A stretch of 64,000 nt of DNA, from contig JASAOO010003536.1 of assembly GCA_030849075.1 (NCBI GenBank), positions 38,236-102,235 on the forward strand, in the 5' to 3' direction. Positions within the stretch are counted from its first letter, which is position 1; each line of letters starts with the position of its first letter. Shown here in pieces: positions 49,069 to 58,696 of the stretch. Under the pieces are notes generated by a model, which made no database searches, had not been told where the DNA came from, and was given only the letters and a program-made list of their open reading frames with translations. The stretch comes from Zelonia costaricensis. Lineage: Eukaryota > Euglenozoa > Kinetoplastea > Trypanosomatida > Trypanosomatidae. Made by a program: the position numbers and the translations under genes.

Positions 49069-50145
49069 TTACGCGTTACGGCGCGTCCAGTCGTCCTCTT
49101 CTACGAGCGACTCGAGCGGCTGCAGGTCCTCGTCGCGCTTTGGCATGAGGTGTTGCGGGTGGCCCACCGTCTCCAGACTTTCCTCCGAGTGCATGCGGTA
49201 AATGGCGTCGGCGAGCAGCTTCGCGATGGAGATGACTTTGATCTTCTTGCACTTCTGCCGCGCCTCCTCCTGCGGAATGCTGTCCGTGACGACAACCTCA
49301 ACCAGCGCGTCGCACTGCGTCAGCCGCTCGCACGCCGGGTCGGTGAAGATACCGTGCGTCGCGTACGCGTGCACCTCCTTGGCGCCGTACTCCTTCAGCA
49401 CCTCCGCCGCCTTGCACAGCGTGCCAGCCGTGTCGATCATGTCGTCAACGATAATGCACACGCAGCCGTCCACCTCGCCGACGAGCTGCATCGACTCAAC
49501 CTGGTTGGCCACGACGCGGCGCTTCAGAATTGTGACGATGCGACTGGCACCGATGCGGTCACCCATGCGGCGCGCACGGTTCACCGCACCGGCATCCGGG
49601 GCGACAACAACGAGGTTGCTGGGATTGAAGTGGCGCTGCTTGACGTACTCGGCGAACTCGGAGCTGGGGTTGAGGTCCGCCACCGGGCAGCCGTGGAAGA
49701 AGCCCTGAATCTGGCCGCAGTGCAGGTCCATCGTCACCACGCCGTTCACGCCCATCTCCGTCACCATGCGCGCCACCGCCGACGCACTGATGGGCACGCG
49801 ACCCGTGTGCTTGCGGTCCTGGCGGGCGTAGCCGTAATGCGGAATAACCGCGATGACGCGCCGCGCCGACGACAGCTTTAGCGTGTGGATGATCAGCAAC
49901 AGCTCCATCACGGCGGTGTTCACGTTCGTGCCGTTGCTATTGCCACACGTGGGCTGGATGACGAAGATGTCGTCACCACGGATCGACTCGAGCACCTTCA
50001 CGATCGTCTCGCCGTTGGCGAATGCGCTGACGCGGCTGGCCGTGACCGGAATGTTGAGGTAGCGGCAGACATCCTCGGCGAGCTTCGGGTTGGCGTTGCC
50101 GTGCACGACGCGGAGAGAGCCGTTGCGGCTGTTGCACGGCTCCAT
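49069..50145 (-). CDS. Ribose-phosphate pyrophosphokinase (PRPP synthetase)
   Basis: A 358-residue enzyme making PRPP from ribose 5-phosphate and ATP, the activated sugar for purine salvage, on which trypanosomatids depend, and for pyrimidine and NAD synthesis. Visible are FANGE (42-46), the ATP-binding region PHYGYARQDRK (102-112), the catalytic loop with KRR (208-210) and the PRPP/ribose-5-P signature VDDMIDTAGT (233-242). Length fits class I enzymes (about 315-320) plus a charged tail of about 40 residues ending DDWTRRNA. No organelle-targeting signal is visible at this start and the last residues are not a standard PTS1. The frame extends to 50514 without an earlier ATG in frame; the likely acceptor AG near 50255 gives a leader of about 110 bases. 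Confidence 0.95.
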   Translation of the reverse strand: MEPCNSRNGSLRVVHGNANPKLAEDVCRYLNIPVTASRVSAFANGETIVKVLESIRGDDIFVIQPTCGNSNGTNVNTAVMELLLIIHTLKLSSARRVIAVIPHYGYARQDRKHTGRVPISASAVARMVTEMGVNGVVTMDLHCGQIQGFFHGCPVADLNPSSEFAEYVKQRHFNPSNLVVVAPDAGAVNRARRMGDRIGASRIVTILKRRVVANQVESMQLVGEVDGCVCIIVDDMIDTAGTLCKAAEVLKEYGAKEVHAYATHGIFTDPACERLTQCDALVEVVVTDSIPQEEARQKCKKIKVISIAKLLADAIYRMHSEESLETVGHPQHLMPKRDEDLQPLESLVEEDDWTRRNA

Positions 50146-51607
50146 TGTGCGGCGGCCCACGTAGAAGCAGGAGGAGGGGGGGGGTGGTGGCAGAGAAGGG
50201 CAACGGGAGGTGGCGTAGAAGTCGAAGCAGGTAGCCAGAAAGCGACAACCCGAGCTTGCGTTTTTTAAATTGAAGGGTCGAGCAACAGGAGGGAGAGGAG
50301 AGGCTAAGGAAAACGTGCGTGTGTATGAGCGAGGGGACCAGGACGGCTTATGTAGTGGCGAATGCGTCCGACTTGCCGGCGACGGTGCTTTGCCCTGGCT
50401 CGTGCTGCTGCGTACCCGAGCCGACGGTGGGTGCCGCGTCGCTGAAAAGAGTGTGTGGACGAAGGCACGCGCAAAAGAAAAACGCGGAGCGTGCGCTGCT
50501 GCCACGAATGGCACTCGTCACGTCAATTACGAAGTCGAGGAATCCCAAGTCAACTGGGTGCTCGTCTTCTCACTCGTTTAAGTTACAAGGTTGACCACCA
50601 GCGTTTTCCTTTGCAAGTGTGGTCGCCTAGTCCAGGTGGAGGGCAAGGGGAGGAGAAATGAAGAAGGGAACGTATCGAGGCTTGCTGTGGCGTGGGGTGC
50701 AGAACGGACGTTTGGCGCAGCTACTCGAGCGGGCGTGTGTGTGTTCGTTTGTTTGTGTTTGCGTGTGTTTTCGTGGGTGTGCGTCCAGCGCAGATGCCGA
50801 GTGCAGTCGCGGACGAGGTGAGCGGAAATAAAAAGGGAAGACGGAGAGGGACAGAGAGAGAGCGGAAGGNGATGGGGCATAGGCGCAGCCAAGTACGAGC
50901 GAAGAGCGCGCCTGCTTGTGACGCTCTGTGGAAAGGTCAACCGACTTTGCCTGTCCGAAGTGCTCGAGCACTTTGTTCCCGCAGCCGGCACAGCGCTGCA
51001 GCTGTCTTGAAGCGGGCTGATTGTCTTCTCATGGTGGCGAAGTAATTGAGGTCGTCGGGACAACTGAAAAAAAAAAAAAGGCCTCTCCGCTTCGCCGTGC
51101 AGCGTCCCACACATGTGGGCACACAGACACGCACACACCGACGCATTCGTGTCGTCTCAGCTTCCGCTAACTAGACGGGCTTCAGCAGGCGTGTGTGGCA
51201 GAGTTCCGTGGTCGTAAGACGTCACATGGCAGAGTGAAAGAGGGGGTTCCAGTGAGCGGGCAGGCGGAAGCGCAACGAATAAAACCAGCAGAAAAAAAAA
51301 CACGCGAGGCAGATGCCGCGGACTACAGCTCCAAAGAGCGTGATTGGAGGGAGGGGAGGGGGGGGCGAAGGTGCCAGGGCCGCCGTGCGCTGACGCTCTC
51401 GGTACCCCTCCCCCGTTCCACCTGTGCCCTTCTCGTTGCCACAGCGCCGCACCTTCGCCAGCCCACACCCACGACGAAGAGTGAAGAGGAGAGCAAACAA
51501 AGGGCCAGTGCCGGACCACGTGCAAAATGGTGAAAGGTAAGGAAAGAAGAAGGAGCGGGTGCCTTGGCGCCCCATGATAGAGTCATCATCACTCTTCCTC
51601 TCTTGCG
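50146..51607. other. Spacer between BCS1-like and PRPP synthetase genes
   Basis: No gene seen. It contains an N at 50870, a T/TG-rich plus-strand patch near 50735-50775 and A-runs near 51068-51080 and 51290-51299. C/T sequence on the minus strand near 50280-50304, then AG near 50255, probably serves PRPP synthetase. Confidence 0.5.
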
Positions 51608-53422
51608 TCAAGGGGCGTCAGCGGGCACCGCGCTTGCTTCTGTTGCTGCGGAACTGAGAGAGGCATACACGGCGCCAAGCAGCTTCTGCTGGTACTCGGC
51701 AGGGGTGCGCGTGACTGAGGGGTCGCTGTCAAGCGGCGTGAAAGCGGCAGCTGTGGCGGTGAGCTGTTCGGCCCGCAGCGGAGTGCTCGGGGACGACACC
51801 AGTGCTTGCTGGAAGGCAAGCTGCATCTCCAGCACCTGCTCCGGGCGGAGCGGCTGGAAGGCGACGCGGCGGTCAATGCGGCCGGGTCGCAACAACACGT
51901 CGGCAAAGGGGATGCGACTTGTGTCGTTCGTTGTGATGAGCAGCAGGCGGCCCTCGCTGCCGGCCACGCCGTCCAGCGCGTTCAGCAACGCGCTCAGTGA
52001 CATGGAGGAGCGGGGTCCACCACCGACGTCGGTGGAGTAGGCCGCCGTCTTCTCGGGTGCCGCTGCTGCGGCGGTGGTGGCGCTTCCGCTTGCCAGCCCA
52101 GGCGGGTTCTTGAGGACGTTCTCCAGGTCTTCAATGAGGAGGATGGAGCGGCGCGGCAGGCTGCTCGTCAGCGAGAGCAGGGCGTCGTCGTCCATGTTGT
52201 CGCTGCGGAGCGACAGCACGTGCACCGGCAGGCCCAGCTCGCCAGCGAGCGCCATGACGAAGCTCGACTTGCCGGTGCCGGGTGGCCCCTCGAGAAGGTA
52301 CCCGCGGCGCCATGGGATGCCCAGCGCGGCGTACGTGTCCCGCAGCGTCAAGAAGAGTCGCGCCTCCTCAACGACCGCCTTCGTCTCCGGCGGCAGGTAG
52401 AGGGTGGCGAGGGGGCGGCGGTTGCGCTCGGAGAGGAGGCGCCAGCGCTGGCTGAAGCCCTCGCTGAGGTAGATGCGCACGGTATTGTGCACGTGGTCGC
52501 GCCACGAGTCCTGCACGTGCGTCATGAAGCTCTGCACCACGGCGCGGCGGCGCGTGAAGAAGGTGAGGGTGAGCTTGTCGTTCTCGCGGTCGACGCGGTT
52601 GGCTGCCGCGGACTTCTGCTTCGACGGGTCCTCGCTGCGAGTGATGTACACCCACGTCGAGCCAAAGCGGAAGAGGTGGCTTCCGTAGCCCGGCACGAGC
52701 TTCACCCGCGGCTCCTCGGCCGCGACGCTGACGTCATCGGTCGGAAGCGACGATTCGCTGCCCCAGATGGTCTTCTGCTCGTCCTGCACCGTGACAGGCC
52801 GCAGGCTGAGGTTGCGGATGCGCTGCCCGTGTGGCTGGCGACCCATCCAGTCCACGATCATGGCGAACTCTGGCGCCGAGGAGCGCACCTCGAGCGTCGT
52901 AGCCGCGCTGTTTCGAATGGCGGCCCACAGCGTCGACTTCTGCGAGACGAAAACGTCCCACAGTGCGGAGAGGAGGAAGATGGCGCCGGCGAGCACCACC
53001 GCCTGCATGCTACCCGGCGAGAAGAAGCCACTGTGGCCCGCTGCAGCACCACCACCACCAGCGCCGCCCTCGTCAGAGCCGCCCGTCGAACCCGCACTGT
53101 GGCGCTGCTGCTGACGCGCTCGCCGCCGCCCGCGGCCCTCACGGTGCAGGCCCTCGGAGTCGCCTCGAGTGAGGCTGTTGCTCGTGCCGCTGCCGTCGCC
53201 GCCCGTGCGCCCGTAGAGCAGCGCCATGAGCCCCGCCGGGGAGGTGAAGAGGCTGGAGGGGTCCGGCATACTGAAGCAGCGCCTCGCTAACAGCGTAGCT
53301 GCGAGGTGTGGTGGCGTGCCGAGGTGGGATGCGGCGAGGCATCGGCGCGTCACGAACCCACGCATCACGGAAGTAGCTCGCGCACGGCTACGCAACATCG
53401 GCGCCGAAGCAAGCGGGCGCAT
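51608..53422 (-). CDS. BCS1-type AAA ATPase of the mitochondrial inner membrane
   Basis: A 604-residue protein matching BCS1, which moves the folded Rieske iron-sulphur protein across the inner membrane during complex III assembly. A transmembrane segment (AVVLAGAIFLLSALWDVFV, about 140-158) precedes a BCS1-specific middle domain (WVYITRS, FFTRRRAVVQSFM). The AAA module has Walker A GPPGTGKSS (379-387), Walker B SILLIEDLE and LLITTNDTSRIP, and DVLLRPGRIDRRV is the arginine-finger region. The usual BCS1 has only about 45 residues before the membrane span; here there are about 135, Arg-rich and Gly/Ser-rich, so the fold starts late. The start is uncertain: ATG 53422 has no AG between it and its pyrimidine tract, so Met9 or Met20 (ATG at 53365) could be used. 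Confidence 0.88.
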   Translation of the reverse strand: MRPLASAPMLRSRARATSVMRGFVTRRCLAASHLGTPPHLAATLLARRCFSMPDPSSLFTSPAGLMALLYGRTGGDGSGTSNSLTRGDSEGLHREGRGRRRARQQQRHSAGSTGGSDEGGAGGGGAAAGHSGFFSPGSMQAVVLAGAIFLLSALWDVFVSQKSTLWAAIRNSAATTLEVRSSAPEFAMIVDWMGRQPHGQRIRNLSLRPVTVQDEQKTIWGSESSLPTDDVSVAAEEPRVKLVPGYGSHLFRFGSTWVYITRSEDPSKQKSAAANRVDRENDKLTLTFFTRRRAVVQSFMTHVQDSWRDHVHNTVRIYLSEGFSQRWRLLSERNRRPLATLYLPPETKAVVEEARLFLTLRDTYAALGIPWRRGYLLEGPPGTGKSSFVMALAGELGLPVHVLSLRSDNMDDDALLSLTSSLPRRSILLIEDLENVLKNPPGLASGSATTAAAAAPEKTAAYSTDVGGGPRSSMSLSALLNALDGVAGSEGRLLLITTNDTSRIPFADVLLRPGRIDRRVAFQPLRPEQVLEMQLAFQQALVSSPSTPLRAEQLTATAAAFTPLDSDPSVTRTPAEYQQKLLGAVYASLSSAATEASAVPADAP

Positions 53423-53893
53423 GGGATGCGCGGCGAAGAGGGGAGAGGGAGGGAAGGATGGGGGGGGGGGTAAGGGGCGCGGCTAATTAGCGATGAAGTG
53501 CAGAAACCGTCGAGCGTGAGGCAGGCGTTTCTCCGTGCATGTGAGGGTCTATGCTGGGACGTGAACGGCGATGCGCGGCGGGAAAGACACAAGGCCGTGG
53601 GTAGGGTGGGGTGGGGAGAGGGGTGAGGAGAGGAAGAAGTCGTAGGGCAAGGGAAAAGTGGACGAGGAATACACATAGATATCGCGACGATCACCAGGTG
53701 GGGGAGATACTCACCGAGCAGTTTTCCGCTCTTCTGCTTCGCCCCTCTCAGGGCGTGCTGCCGACGGATTTTCTTTTTTTTGGTGCGCGGCACGCCTCCA
53801 AAAGTCACTGGGTGCAGGGCGATGCGGGAAAGACGGAGTGGCGACACGCAAGCCGCTACACTGCTGTCAACGTAGCTCATTCTCGTCACCGCT
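53423..53893. other. Spacer between selenophosphate synthetase and BCS1-like genes
   Basis: Contains a G-rich plus-strand block (C/T on the minus strand) near 53432-53475, directly upstream of the BCS1-like ATG, and a T-run near 53772-53780. No gene seen. Confidence 0.5.
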
Positions 53894-55087
53894 TTACACC
53901 TCCACAATCTCGTACCCGTCCACCAGGCGGGCGTACACACCGTCCGGTGCATCGGCGGCGCGGCTCTCAACGTGGCCAACAACCCACGCCGGGCAGCCGC
54001 CGTCGCTTGCGGTCAGCTCGGCGCAGAAGGCCTCAGCGACAGCCGCACTGGGTAGCGCGACGAGGAGCCCACCGCTTGTCTCGGCCGAGTAGCCCTCGAA
54101 GAGGCGGTACTTGTCACGCATCCGCCGCGAGGCTGCAACGGCGGTGCGAAGCATGGGCAGCCGCTCGAGAACGAGGCAGAGCTCGCGCGGGTCGTCGCCG
54201 ACCGCCTGCGCAGCGCCGAAGTTGTTGGCGTGTCCGAGAATGCCAAAGCCCGTCACGTCGGTTGCCCCGTGCGCGCCAAACTTGCGCATCAGCCGTGCCC
54301 CTTCGCGGTTCAACCGCCGCATGCTGTCCGTTGCCGCGTTGTACAGCTCCTCGATGTCCTCGCTGGGAATGTACCCCACGATGGCTTCCTCGTACAGTGG
54401 CGAGGGCCGCAGAAGCCACTGCTTGAGGTTCACGGCGATCTGGCACCCCAGCGGCTTGGTCAGCACAAGCACATCGCCGGCGCGCAGCAGCCCACTGGGC
54501 CGCACCATCTCCGCCTCCGTGACGACTGCCATGGCAACGCCGCCGATCAGCGGCCAGGGGTTCATGACGGTCTGCCCGCCGGTCACCTTCGTCGACGCCA
54601 GGGTGGCGCGCTCGGCGAAGCCCTTCATGATCTCGCGCGTCGTGATGAGGCGCTCGTTCTCGTCCATGTCGGTGCTGGCCGCGAGCAGCATCAGCATCGT
54701 GTCGCACTCGGCGATGCCCATCGAGTAGAGGTCCGACAGCACGTTGGCCGCGCCGATCTGGCCCTGCAGGAAGGGGTCCGCGACGCTGGGGAAGAAGAAG
54801 TCGGTCGTCGACACGAGGAAAAGCGGCTCGCCAGCCTCGCTGCGGTGGTGCAGCGGGACGATGCTGCAGTCCATGCCGACGTCCTTTTGCCCTGGCGCCG
54901 TGGAAACGGCCTGCAGGAGCGCGAGCAGCTTCGGTTGCGGTAACTTGCAGCTGCACCCCTTCAGGCGAGTGTAGTCAGTCAGCTGAAATTCGGTGGGCAG
55001 GCCGAGGGCAACCGGGTCGAACCGCGGCTTTTTCAGCTGCGCCGCCCCGTCCGAGGCCTCCGCCGCGTGCTGGCGCTTTTGCGACAT
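53894..55087 (-). CDS. SPS2: Selenophosphate synthetase (SelD/SPS2 family)
   Basis: A 397-residue enzyme that makes selenophosphate from selenide and ATP, the selenium donor for selenocysteine-tRNA. The catalytic motif reads KGCSCKL: Cys45 stands where some homologues have selenocysteine, and Lys48 is present. The Asp-rich ATP/Mg sites are visible (VSTTDFFFP; GQIGAANVLSDLYSMG; GGQTVMNPWP). TDVTGFGILGH and AETSGGLLVALP are conserved C-domain motifs. Length fits SelD plus an N-terminal extension of about 25 residues with a basic patch. The gene implies that this organism keeps the selenocysteine pathway. The frame reaches 55234 only by translating a poly-C tract; the ATG at 55087 lies 27 bases after that tract and CCTCAG. 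Confidence 0.96.
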   Translation of the reverse strand: MSQKRQHAAEASDGAAQLKKPRFDPVALGLPTEFQLTDYTRLKGCSCKLPQPKLLALLQAVSTAPGQKDVGMDCSIVPLHHRSEAGEPLFLVSTTDFFFPSVADPFLQGQIGAANVLSDLYSMGIAECDTMLMLLAASTDMDENERLITTREIMKGFAERATLASTKVTGGQTVMNPWPLIGGVAMAVVTEAEMVRPSGLLRAGDVLVLTKPLGCQIAVNLKQWLLRPSPLYEEAIVGYIPSEDIEELYNAATDSMRRLNREGARLMRKFGAHGATDVTGFGILGHANNFGAAQAVGDDPRELCLVLERLPMLRTAVAASRRMRDKYRLFEGYSAETSGGLLVALPSAAVAEAFCAELTASDGGCPAWVVGHVESRAADAPDGVYARLVDGYEIVEV

Positions 55088-55608
55088 GTCCCGCCCTCGT
55101 TGTGCGAAAAAGGCTGAGGGACGCGAGAAGGGGGGGGGGGGGGAGGGAGGGAGAGGGGAGGGGGTGGGGGGTGGGAGGACGACGTGGGGGAGGGGGGAGG
55201 GGCGCGCGCTCCGTATCCAAAGTGGGAAAAGCAACGTCTTGGGCGTATCGGCAAGGATGGTGCGCAGGACAAGAGCGTGCGCCTTCTCGTCGGTTAGTGA
55301 ATCGCGTCGGCGGCACGTACGCGGAGGGTGGGAGAGGAGGCGAGGCCAGCGGATGCGGGGTCACCTTCTGCACTTCACCGTGCCCAAGACAGAAACATAC
55401 AGGCACGCCAGACACACCGTTCCTGTGTGCGTCGGAAAAAGACGCACTCCGGATCTTCTCTTTCGTGGTCCTCGTTATGACGGGACCGGCAGATGTCCGC
55501 CTCGCGTTCGCGCGGCGCACAGCCGCGGCTCAACAGCCGGCGCACGCCTCAAAAAACAACACACGCCGCACCACAGCCTTTTACGCAGGAGCGGGACGCC
55601 GCCCGCGC
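55088..55608. other. Spacer between SF1 and selenophosphate synthetase genes
   Basis: Holds the selenophosphate synthetase acceptor and otherwise mixed sequence with no gene-like frame. Confidence 0.5.
55113..55165 (-). promoter_or_regulatory. Predicted trans-splice acceptor of selenophosphate synthetase
   Basis: An almost unbroken C/T tract on the minus strand, including a long C-run, is followed by GCGTCCCTCAG 27 bases before the ATG. One of the clearest acceptors in the window. Confidence 0.55.
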
Positions 55609-56472
55609 TTACAAGTCTTCGAGGAACTCGTTAAGCTCAGCGTCCTCCTCCTCGGCCGGCGCCCCCTCCCTCTCCCGCTTGCGTCCCGCCTCCGTGCCCG
55701 CCTCGCCACCGCCGGCCGCCTCGCCCGCAGCCGCCTTCTCCGCGGCCGCCTTCTTGCGCTTCTCCGAGGCGGTCATCCACGTGCGTGGGTCGTAGCGCCC
55801 CTCCACCTGTGCCGTGCGGCGGCGGTTGTTCTCACGGAACTCGACCGCCTCCGGCTCGTCGGAGAGAATCCACTCGACGCTCTCCGCCGCCTTCTGCAGG
55901 TCCTCCTCCGATGTCGCGGTGATGCGAACGTGCGGGTCCTCGAGCGCCATGGTGGCCGCGTTGGGGTTGGTGTCCTTGAGCGGGTTCGTGATGCCGCGCC
56001 CGACGAGCACGATGCGGCAGTTCGTGTCCTTCTCGAGCTGCTGGTGCACCATGCCGCGCGGCCCGATGAGGGCGCCGTGGTCGCCGCTCTCCATCTGCTC
56101 CGCGGTGAAGTAGATGCGGCGCTGGATGTCCTTGGACTTGTTGGCCGCGTACTCGGCCCGCTCAACATAGGTGCGAAGCATCTTGCTAAGATCGTCCATC
56201 ACGCGCAGCCGCTTCTCCATGACAACGTTCTCGGGGGTGTTGGTGCGGTTGCCGCTCGCGTCGTACTCGGGCTCGAGCGGCGTGTTGCAGAAGTACGCGT
56301 CGCACGAGTTGGTCGCGATCATGCGCTGCATGTCGTTGGCCAGCACGCGCAGCAAAAAGGCGCGCAGGAATTGCCCGTCCTCGAGCATGAGGGCCTCGGA
56401 GGGGACGTAGCTGGGCACCTGCAGGTTGGTGTAGCGCCCCTCGCTCCACCGGGAGATCGTCTCCTTTGGCAT
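55609..56472 (-). CDS. SF1: Splicing factor 1 / branchpoint-binding protein (KH domain)
   Basis: A 287-residue protein. Residues about 60-95 carry the SF1-specific stretch LEPEYDASGNRTNTPENVV, matching the family pattern PEPxYxxxGxRxNTRE before the KH domain. The KH domain covers about 118-205 with the loop GPRG (137-140) in SGDHGALIGPRGM, and a QUA2-like helix follows. SF1 binds the intron branchpoint; in trypanosomes it serves trans-splicing and is known as a short form. No CCHC zinc knuckle or Pro-rich tail is visible: the tail is Lys/Ala/Glu-rich and ends in acidic residues (AELNEFLEDL). The frame extends to 56517 only through GTG; the ATG at 56472 is the first. Confidence 0.9.
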   Translation of the reverse strand: MPKETISRWSEGRYTNLQVPSYVPSEALMLEDGQFLRAFLLRVLANDMQRMIATNSCDAYFCNTPLEPEYDASGNRTNTPENVVMEKRLRVMDDLSKMLRTYVERAEYAANKSKDIQRRIYFTAEQMESGDHGALIGPRGMVHQQLEKDTNCRIVLVGRGITNPLKDTNPNAATMALEDPHVRITATSEEDLQKAAESVEWILSDEPEAVEFRENNRRRTAQVEGRYDPRTWMTASEKRKKAAAEKAAAGEAAGGGEAGTEAGRKREREGAPAEEEDAELNEFLEDL

Positions 56473-56866
56473 TCTGCGGTGCTGCAGGAGCTGCACGGGA
56501 ACGCCTGTGTCGAACACGCTGGTTGCTTCACTCTTTTATGATGGCGTTTACGAGCGGGCAGAGCAGAGAGGGACAGGAACGATGGAAAGAGGGGGAGGAA
56601 GAGAGGTGGCGCGCTGAGGAGTGGGAAACACACCAGCGTGACAGGTCACTGTTTCCTTCTTGTGTGGGCGTCCACTGTTTGGCTTGTTTCGCCGCAGTTC
56701 TGCAGCGCATTGTTTGCCTGCTGAAGATGCACACAACTGTTCCCGCATACGAGTCGATCGCCGCGCGTGGCTTTTTCTTTTTCTTTTCTCGAGTGTCTGT
56801 GAAGGAGAGAGAGAGAGCAGGTCCTTTTTGGTTCTCGTGCCCATGCGCAGCGGCTCGTACTGCAGC
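56473..56866. other. Short spacer between the TylF-type and SF1 genes
   Basis: On the minus strand, C/T-rich sequence at 56555-56620 and several AGs between 56480 and 56540 fit the SF1 acceptor. No gene seen. Confidence 0.5.
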
Positions 56867-58042
56867 TCAAAGTGGTGAGGCGGGCACTCGCCGTTTCGGC
56901 TCAGGGAGAGAGAGGGCGCCGTACTCCGAGGTGCGGCGGTCGTCGTGGGGCAAGGCAAACCAGACGGCGTTGTCGTCCACGTCGTGCAGCGCCGGCGCAC
57001 TTGTCCCCCACTCCGCCAGGAATTCGTCCGTGGCGTGGCGGCAGCCCTGCCAGTAGTGGTAGTCGTCAATTTGAACCACGCGCTGCGATGCAGTGCGGGC
57101 CGCGCTGTCAGAAAAGCGCCCTCGCATCACCGGCGTCAGCAGCCGTAGCGCGGTGCGTGTGGACGCGTACCAGTCCGCGTCGAGGTGGAGGAGGGCAATG
57201 CCGTCCTGTTGGACGTCCTGGCGGGGCAGGAGCTGCGCCGGAATTGAGTCCTCGAAGCGCCCCTCCAGCACCACGAGGCGCTCCTCGACGGAAAAGTGCC
57301 GCGCCAGCGCCGTGACGCACGCGGCGGGAGAGCGGCAGGTGCCGGTGCCCCACGACGCGGTCGGGTCCATCTGCAGCGCGCCGGGCGATGCACGGGCCAG
57401 GCGGTCCTCTGCCGTTGGTGGCGGCATGCCGGCGAACGTGTCCAGAGCAAACACGCGCCGGCGTGGCGACGACGAGGCGGCCACGCCGATGGCGGCCTCT
57501 GTCTCCGCCAGGACGACGGCCATGAGCACGGCCGCACCGCCCCCCGCAGAGCCGCACTCGACGAGGTGTCCTGCGTCCGCACTGTTGCGAGCCACGCGCT
57601 CTGCTGCGTGGAAGAGGTTCAGCAGCCGTGGCCACGTCAGCATCGTCGCATCGAGCAGTGCGTCAAAGAGAAGAGCGAAGAGCGGGTGCGCTTGCTGAAC
57701 CACCGACGGCGGGGCCAGCAGCGGCCGCGCCGCCTCGTTCACCTCCTGCAGCAGCACACGCGCGGCGCGGTGACCAGGGTGGAGCCGCAGCTCCTCCAGG
57801 AGGCTCTGCCGCGCCACGAGGATGCTGCCTGCGCTCTGGTTTGCCAGGAAGCACAGCGCACGGGCGTAGTCGATGCCGGGCTCCGTGCTGGAGGCGGCCT
57901 TGAGCTCGTTCAGCCGAGCCAGCGCTGCCGCGGCGCGCCCCTGGCGGACGTCACAAAGGCACTCCGCTACCGTGGCGGCGGCCGCGGCGACAGAGTCACT
58001 AGTCACGCGCGCGCTGCACCACCGCTTGGCTGTACGCCGCAT
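56867..58042 (-). CDS. TylF/macrocin O-methyltransferase-family protein
   Basis: A 391-residue protein. From residue 158 it matches the TylF class of SAM-dependent O-methyltransferases: SAM loop GHLVECGSAGG (E162-G168), VFALDTFAGMP (Asp201), LEGRFEDSIP, metal-site region LLHLDADWYAST (Asp288, Asp290) and QIDDYHYWQGCRHATDEF (Asp326, Asp327). The acidic residues expected to hold a divalent metal are present, so activity is plausible. Residues 1-110 are Ala-rich helices reminiscent of a TPR pair and are not part of the bacterial enzymes. The family is chiefly bacterial, acting on sugars or small metabolites, so lateral gain in an ancestor is possible but not shown; base composition is like its neighbours. 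The substrate is unknown. Confidence 0.75.
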   Translation of the reverse strand: MRRTAKRWCSARVTSDSVAAAAATVAECLCDVRQGRAAAALARLNELKAASSTEPGIDYARALCFLANQSAGSILVARQSLLEELRLHPGHRAARVLLQEVNEAARPLLAPPSVVQQAHPLFALLFDALLDATMLTWPRLLNLFHAAERVARNSADAGHLVECGSAGGGAAVLMAVVLAETEAAIGVAASSSPRRRVFALDTFAGMPPPTAEDRLARASPGALQMDPTASWGTGTCRSPAACVTALARHFSVEERLVVLEGRFEDSIPAQLLPRQDVQQDGIALLHLDADWYASTRTALRLLTPVMRGRFSDSAARTASQRVVQIDDYHYWQGCRHATDEFLAEWGTSAPALHDVDDNAVWFALPHDDRRTSEYGALSLPEPKRRVPASPL

Positions 58043-58696
58043 AGCTGCGCCTGGCGCTTCTCAAGAACGGGGAAGAAGGACAAGAAAAGGGGGGTGGGGA
58101 GCGGGAGAGGGGAGGGGAGGGAGAAGTGGTAGTGAGAGCGAGACGAAGGGTGACGTGCAGCGGGCACCCGAGGACGAAGTCGACAGACTCGCTCCACAAA
58201 TCAGGAATGATACCGAGCGTGAGCGCACCGATGCGCCGCGGCTCTTGCGTTTTCACCGCGCAAAGAGATCGGGCGAGCGCGGGTAGGCCTCGGCCCCTAA
58301 CTCGGTGTATCAGGAGTGTTTGGTTTCTTGTCGCGGCGGTGCCACGCTCCCTGCACATCAGTGGTGGGAAGCAGAATGAAGTGACGCATCGAAGCCACGA
58401 CAAGAGAAGGGTCCGATTCCGATGGCGGGGGGGGGGAAGGAGAGCGATGGCGTGTACGGGCGGAGGAAAAGGAGACCAGGTTCGGTGTTTGCGCGGACTG
58501 TCTTCAGAATTGCGTCCCTCCGCTCCTCCCTTGCTCATCACCACGGCTTCCCCGTCACGCCCCATCAAAGAAGAAACAAAGTGCACCCGTCAAGCGAAAA
58601 CTCGACGCCTTCTCTGGCGACGCGGGGTCGAGCAAAGCGGCACGAAGGGGGGAGAGGGGGGGGGGAAGGGCAGCGAGGAGCTCTTGCACGTGTCTA
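58043..58696. other. Spacer between the UBX-adaptor and TylF-type genes
   Basis: Purine-rich plus strand at 58070-58130 (C/T on the minus strand), followed on the minus strand by AAG/AG close to the ATG at 58042, forms a likely acceptor. A G-run lies near 58427-58436. No gene seen. Confidence 0.5.
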
